This document shows, piece by piece, positions 34,442-37,966 of a DNA stretch of 37,966 nucleotides. The notes under the pieces were generated by a model. That model saw only the letters and a list, made by a program, of their open reading frames with translations, did no database searches and had not been told where the DNA came from. This DNA comes from Terriglobia bacterium (GTDB lineage: Bacteria > Acidobacteriota > Terriglobia > Bryobacterales > Bryobacteraceae): contig JANXYJ010000047.1 of the NCBI GenBank assembly GCA_025350105.1, forward strand, positions 1 to 37,966, given 5' to 3'. Every line of letters begins with the position of its first letter. The stretch's first letter is position 1. A program made the position numbers and the translations under genes.

Positions 34442-35407
34442 TTACCGATGCTTCAGCTTCAAATCCACCACCAGCCGCGCATCCGCCGCCTTGCTGGGGT
34501 TCACCACGTAAGCTGCCGTTTCTACGTGTATGGCCCCGCCTTTTTGCCCCGCATCGGCAACCTCGTGATTTTCTACCTTCTCAAACACCAGGTCGCGCGC
34601 TGTGAGTTGCCCGCGCATTCGCGAGATCACGTCATCCGTCACCAGCGTCCCCGCCATTACCACCCGGGCCGGTTCAGCACCATTGGGCCGCACCGGCATC
34701 GAATAAATCAATTTGTCCAGATTCGTCTCCGGCTGCCGCGTCAGGACAATGAACAGCCGCTCTTCGCCCGCTTGTTCATCGAACACAAATTGCCCGCGTT
34801 CTCCTGACGGTACCTGCCGCGCTTCCCCACGGTGGACCTGATTGCTCCCCCCCGCCACTTCCCTCGACGGAAACAGCACCTGCCAGCTTCCGCTGGACCC
34901 TTGTGTAACTACATATAGATAGCCGGTCGTATTCGCCCTCGCCTCAATGCGAATCCGATCGCCTGAGTGAAATGTCCCGTCCGGGTCCACCTCCTCAAAC
35001 GTTCCGCCGGCATTTCGTTTCAAGACGCTGTAGCGCAGCCCCAAGGGAATCGCCAGCTCAGCCGCAGCAACAGCCGTCTGCCCTCCCGCCGCCTCCATCA
35101 GCGGACTCGCCGGAGAGATCTTGGGCGATGTCGGCCTTTCCGGGTCGGTTTTCGACGACGCCGTACGAGCCGCCTTCTCTTTTACCGCCGGTTTAGCCGT
35201 CGTACCCGGAGCTACCTTCGCCTGGTTCTGAGATGGCGCAGCGGGAGATGACCCGGCGCTTACCGCTGGCGCCGTCCCTGGAGGCGGCGTATAGAACAGC
35301 TCACGCGCCCGCAAGTCGCCGTTTCCCTGTCCCCAAATTGTTCCCGCCAAAAGCACGGCGCCGATACCGCCCCTGGCCCAACTAAGTATTTTTTGACCCA
35401 TACTCAT
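34442..35407 (-). CDS. Exported DUF4384 protein, large form with Pro/Ala-rich linker
   Basis: 321 residues from the ATG at 35407. A signal peptide (about 1-27, ILSWARGGIGAVLLAGTIWG) precedes a Pro/Ala/Ser/Lys-rich disordered stretch (about 38-115) with PPPGTAPAVSAGSSPAAP. The DUF4384 domain lies at about 130-235 with HSGDRIRIEARANTTGYLYV, SWQVLFPSREV and RLFIVLTRQ. The C-terminal part has TARDLVFEKVEN and ends DLKLKHR. The start is chosen because GGGAGG lies 11 nt upstream and a signal peptide follows. The frame is open to a GTG at 35521, but the extra residues look non-coding. It is the first gene of the caspase operon. Confidence 0.8.
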   Translation of the reverse strand: MSMGQKILSWARGGIGAVLLAGTIWGQGNGDLRARELFYTPPPGTAPAVSAGSSPAAPSQNQAKVAPGTTAKPAVKEKAARTASSKTDPERPTSPKISPASPLMEAAGGQTAVAAAELAIPLGLRYSVLKRNAGGTFEEVDPDGTFHSGDRIRIEARANTTGYLYVVTQGSSGSWQVLFPSREVAGGSNQVHRGEARQVPSGERGQFVFDEQAGEERLFIVLTRQPETNLDKLIYSMPVRPNGAEPARVVMAGTLVTDDVISRMRGQLTARDLVFEKVENHEVADAGQKGGAIHVETAAYVVNPSKAADARLVVDLKLKHR

Positions 35408-35760
35408 TTCGCCGTTCGCCTCCCTACTACCGTAACCGTATGAATGTTTCCTCGGACTCAGGTCCGGGGTTCTTGCCCCGCGCGCTAAGGCGGCGAGGAA
35501 TGGAGCCGAATCATCGGCCACAAGAACTAGTATGCGCGCTTCCCGGTCCCTCTCCGTCAGCTTCTGTGTCCATCGGCCGATTCATCGACAGACACTGCTA
35601 CGACAAATATTGCTGCGATGTCCACACCCTGATACGCGCAATCGCCGAAGCGTCCAGCCGTAAAACTTCGCCTCATTGCCTAGAATCTTGCAACTTACTC
35701 ATAAAAGTCCGGTTCACCTGCGGAACGACAGGTAAACGTCGCCCATTCGACGCATCATAA
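35408..35760. other. Upstream region of the caspase operon
   Basis: No convincing gene. Two small inverted repeats overlap by two bases: CGGAC-TCAG-GTCCG (35453-35466) and CGGGG-TTCTTG-CCCCG (35465-35480). They would lie in the leader of the DUF4384/caspase transcript. A third pair, ACCTG/CAGGT, is near 35717-35733, just after modA. No clear sigma-70 promoter was identified here. Confidence 0.4.
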
Positions 35761-36597
35761 TCACCGCCCAACCGGCAGTTTCAAAACGGCCGGCGCCTTC
35801 GTAGTCACGGCCTGGTACCCAAATTCCTGTAGTACTCCCTGGCCGCCACCGTGCAGGAGAAATTCGACGAACGCCCGCGCCTCCACCAGATGCTTGCCGC
35901 CAGAGATCACCCCAACCTCGTGGTCTAACGGCCGGTGGAGCCTAGGATCAATCCTTAAGATTTTACCCCTCGCGTGTATCACCAACGAGTACGCCGTCAG
36001 CACGGCATCCGCATTCCCAGACTCCCCGTACTGCCTCGCCATACCCACATTCTCGGCGTAAACCACCTTCGCCTTCACCTGCTCCCATACGCCCGCCCGC
36101 TTCAACGCCTCCACCGCCGCGGCTCCATACGGAGCCAGTTCCGGTTTCGCCATCGCAATCACCCGAAACCGCCCTTCGCCAAGCGAACCCAAATTCCCTT
36201 CCCCCGAGGGCAGCCACAACGCCAGCACACCTCGTGCAAAAACGGCCCGCGATTGCAACCAACCTTCCCGCTCCAATTTTTGCGGATGCTCCGCGTCCGC
36301 CGCCGCGAAAACGTCAAACGGCGCACCTTGCTCCACTTGCTGGGCGAGTTGCGCGGTCGACCCGAAACTGAAAATCGCATGGATTCCCGTTGCCGCTTCA
36401 AACTTCGGACCCATCGCCCGAAACGCTTCGCTAAAATTCGCCGCCGCCCCCACCACCACTTCCCGCTTGGTCTGTTGAATTATGTTTTGTGCAGATGTGG
36501 TTTGCACCGGTAGGGTCACCGATCCAGCTTGCCCAAATAACGATAGTGCCTGCGCGAAAATCGGCGCCCAAATCAGCCGAAGCCAAAATCGTCTCAC
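35761..36597 (-). CDS. modA: Molybdate-type ABC transporter substrate-binding protein ModA
   Basis: Periplasmic oxyanion-binding protein (278 residues) with a signal peptide (VRRFWLRLIWAPIFAQALSL). The ModA pattern is clear: VVVGAAANFSEAFRAMGPKF, IFSFGSTAQLAQQVEQGAPF (oxyanion-binding Ser), DVFAAADAEHPQKL, AKPELAPYGAAAVEAL and VVYAENVGMARQYGESGNAD. The start is a GTG at 36597 preceded by GGAGC; the frame is open 30 codons upstream but that part is not protein-like. No modB or modC permease or ATPase gene is adjacent, so it is an orphan in this window. Tungstate is an alternative ligand. Confidence 0.92.
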   Translation of the reverse strand: MRRFWLRLIWAPIFAQALSLFGQAGSVTLPVQTTSAQNIIQQTKREVVVGAAANFSEAFRAMGPKFEAATGIHAIFSFGSTAQLAQQVEQGAPFDVFAAADAEHPQKLEREGWLQSRAVFARGVLALWLPSGEGNLGSLGEGRFRVIAMAKPELAPYGAAAVEALKRAGVWEQVKAKVVYAENVGMARQYGESGNADAVLTAYSLVIHARGKILRIDPRLHRPLDHEVGVISGGKHLVEARAFVEFLLHGGGQGVLQEFGYQAVTTKAPAVLKLPVGR

Positions 36598-36698
36598 GCT
36601 CCATTCTTGCACTTCGCCACTTGCTTCGAAGCCAGGATCTCCTCCGCCTGGCCCAAGCCACATGACATCCGGCGAGCCACATGACATATGATTTGAGA

Positions 36699-37739
36699 AT
36701 GCAAATGCGAACGCCGCAACGCCTTCTCCTCGTACTGCTCGCCGCGCTGGCCACCCTCACCGCCTCCGCCGGCAACCTCGACATCTATTGGATCGACGTC
36801 GAAGGCGGCGGTGCTACGCTGCTCGTCAGCCCCTCCGGCGAATCGCTGCTCGTCGACACCGGCAACCCTACACCTGATGACCGCGACGCCAAACGCATCT
36901 TCGCCGCCACTCAAAAGGCCGGCCTCAAGAAAATCGACTACTTACTGATCACCCATTTCCATGGCGACCACGTCGGCGGCGCCCCTGCCCTCGCCAAGCT
37001 CATCCCCATCCAGCACTTCTTAGATCACGGCGATTCCATCGAAGCCAACGACCCGCGCAGCGGCCCCGCATGGCAGGCATACAAAACTCTCGCTGCCGGC
37101 AAACGCACCACCCTCCACCCTGGCGACAAACTGCCGTTTAAGGACAAAGCGATGAATGCCGTCGTCATCGTCTCCAACGCCCAAACCATCAAGACGCCCA
37201 TCGACAGCACAAAAACAGCCAACCCCTTCTGCCAGAACGCCGCCACCCATCCGCCCGACACCACCGAAAACCAGCGCAGCGCCGGCTTCCTGCTCAGCTA
37301 CGGCAAATTCAAATTCCTCGATCTCGGTGACCTCACCTGGGACGTCGAAACCTCCCTCGCCTGCCCCCTAAATCAAATCGGCACCGTTACGTTGTTTCAA
37401 GCCACCCATCACGGCTTTGTCAATGACTTCTCCGGAGCCCCTGCCTTCGTCCAAGCCATCCGCCCCCAACTCGTCATCGTCAACAACGGACCCACCAAAG
37501 GCTGGCAAAACTCCGCCTGGGACACCGTGCAAAAAATCCAGGGCCTCGAAGATACCTGGCAAATTCACCGTGCCATGGGCCCCAACCACGATCACAACGT
37601 AAAAGACGACCTGATCGCCAACCTCGAGCCCACCGACGCCTGCCAAGGCCACTACCTGAAAGCGTCCATCGAACCCAACGGCAAAATCACAATAACCAAC
37701 TCCCGCAACGGAGTCAGCAAAACGTATACGACGCACTAA
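36699..37739 (+). CDS. Exported metallo-beta-lactamase-fold protein (ComEC C-terminal-like)
   Basis: About 346 residues with a signal peptide (RTPQRLLLVLLAALATLTAS). The mature part opens NLDIYWIDVEGGGATLLVSP, the pattern of MBL proteins related to the ComEC/Rec2 C-terminal domain. The main metal motif is THFHGDHVGG (about 85-94); later elements are FLDLGDLTW (Asp ligand) and LFQATHHGFVND (His ligand). The substrate is unknown; cyclic nucleotides, nucleic acid or small esters are all possible. Three in-frame ATGs (36681, 36699, 36705) are close together and the start is uncertain. The gene is divergent from modA. Confidence 0.85.
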   Translation: MQMRTPQRLLLVLLAALATLTASAGNLDIYWIDVEGGGATLLVSPSGESLLVDTGNPTPDDRDAKRIFAATQKAGLKKIDYLLITHFHGDHVGGAPALAKLIPIQHFLDHGDSIEANDPRSGPAWQAYKTLAAGKRTTLHPGDKLPFKDKAMNAVVIVSNAQTIKTPIDSTKTANPFCQNAATHPPDTTENQRSAGFLLSYGKFKFLDLGDLTWDVETSLACPLNQIGTVTLFQATHHGFVNDFSGAPAFVQAIRPQLVIVNNGPTKGWQNSAWDTVQKIQGLEDTWQIHRAMGPNHDHNVKDDLIANLEPTDACQGHYLKASIEPNGKITITNSRNGVSKTYTTH

Positions 37740-37966
37740 CCCACTCTTCCGGTGGGTCCGGTCTCCAGACCGGCAAGGCCCGGCAGCGAATGCAAAGCTG
37801 TCTGCGAATCCCCAGCAACCAGCGTCCACTTCAGCCGTAATAACAACTACCAACACGAACCAACCCGCCACACCCCTGCTGCCTGACTCCCGAACGCAAC
37901 ACGCCCGCGCGTTCACGCCTCCGCAGAAACTTAAATCTCCCACGCCATCAACGTCTTTGCTTCAAT
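37740..37966. other. Right-end intergenic stretch with an inverted repeat
   Basis: No gene is supported. A strong inverted repeat, CCGGTC-TCCA-GACCGG (37758-37773), lies 19 bp after the hydrolase stop codon without a T-run. It may be a transcript-end hairpin or a copy of a dispersed palindromic element. Confidence 0.5.

Noticed and set aside
35440-35760. 106-codon open frame in the caspase operon leader (plus strand)
   Set aside because: Cys/Arg/Ser-rich with no family likeness and no ribosome-binding site.

Overview
The window looks like a chromosomal segment of a high-GC, Gram-negative soil-type bacterium. The gene families together (caspase/TPR protein with DUF4384 partners, exported DinB-like proteins, S41 protease, DUF5060-type protein, split nuo operon) suggest Acidobacteriota, perhaps a Bryobacteraceae/Solibacter relative. 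This is inference from gene content, not a database match. No rRNA, tRNA, CRISPR array or insertion sequence was found.

Layout. (1) 1-8607, minus: a type VI secretion operon read right to left as tssB-tssC-hcp-tagJ-tssE-tssF-tssG-tssH. tssH is cut by the left edge, and the membrane complex, baseplate K and spike genes must lie elsewhere. A near-consensus sigma-70 promoter at 8792-8820 and a leader of about 180 nt precede tssB. (2) 8960-11472, minus: tsaB (tRNA t6A synthesis) behind an exported DUF5060-like glycan-active candidate. (3) 11542-12566, plus: an exported metallo-beta-lactamase-fold hydrolase, then a 76-residue protein that joins the two ends of a flagellar rod protein. (4) 12575-25570, minus: a respiratory complex I operon nuoA-C-D-E-F-G-H-J-K-L-M-N, with nuoB and nuoI absent from their usual places. 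(5) 25797-30429, plus: orphan thiS, a MerR-type regulator with a strong promoter and a terminator, a carboxy-terminal processing protease, and a GMP synthase that resembles the eukaryotic form. (6) 30446-31599, minus: two exported DinB-fold paralogues. (7) 31696-35407, minus: a three-gene operon of two exported DUF4384 proteins and an exported caspase-like protein with an EF-hand calcium loop, a PEGA-like domain and TPRs. (8) 35761-37739: orphan modA (minus) and a second exported metallo-beta-lactamase-fold protein (plus).

The T6SS and nuo genes are tightly packed, often with 4-8 bp start/stop overlaps, so each is very probably one transcription unit. The least explained parts are the caspase/DUF4384 operon, the mini flagellar rod protein, the incomplete nuo set with an iron-sulfur-rich NuoG, and the DinB pair that lost a metal ligand.
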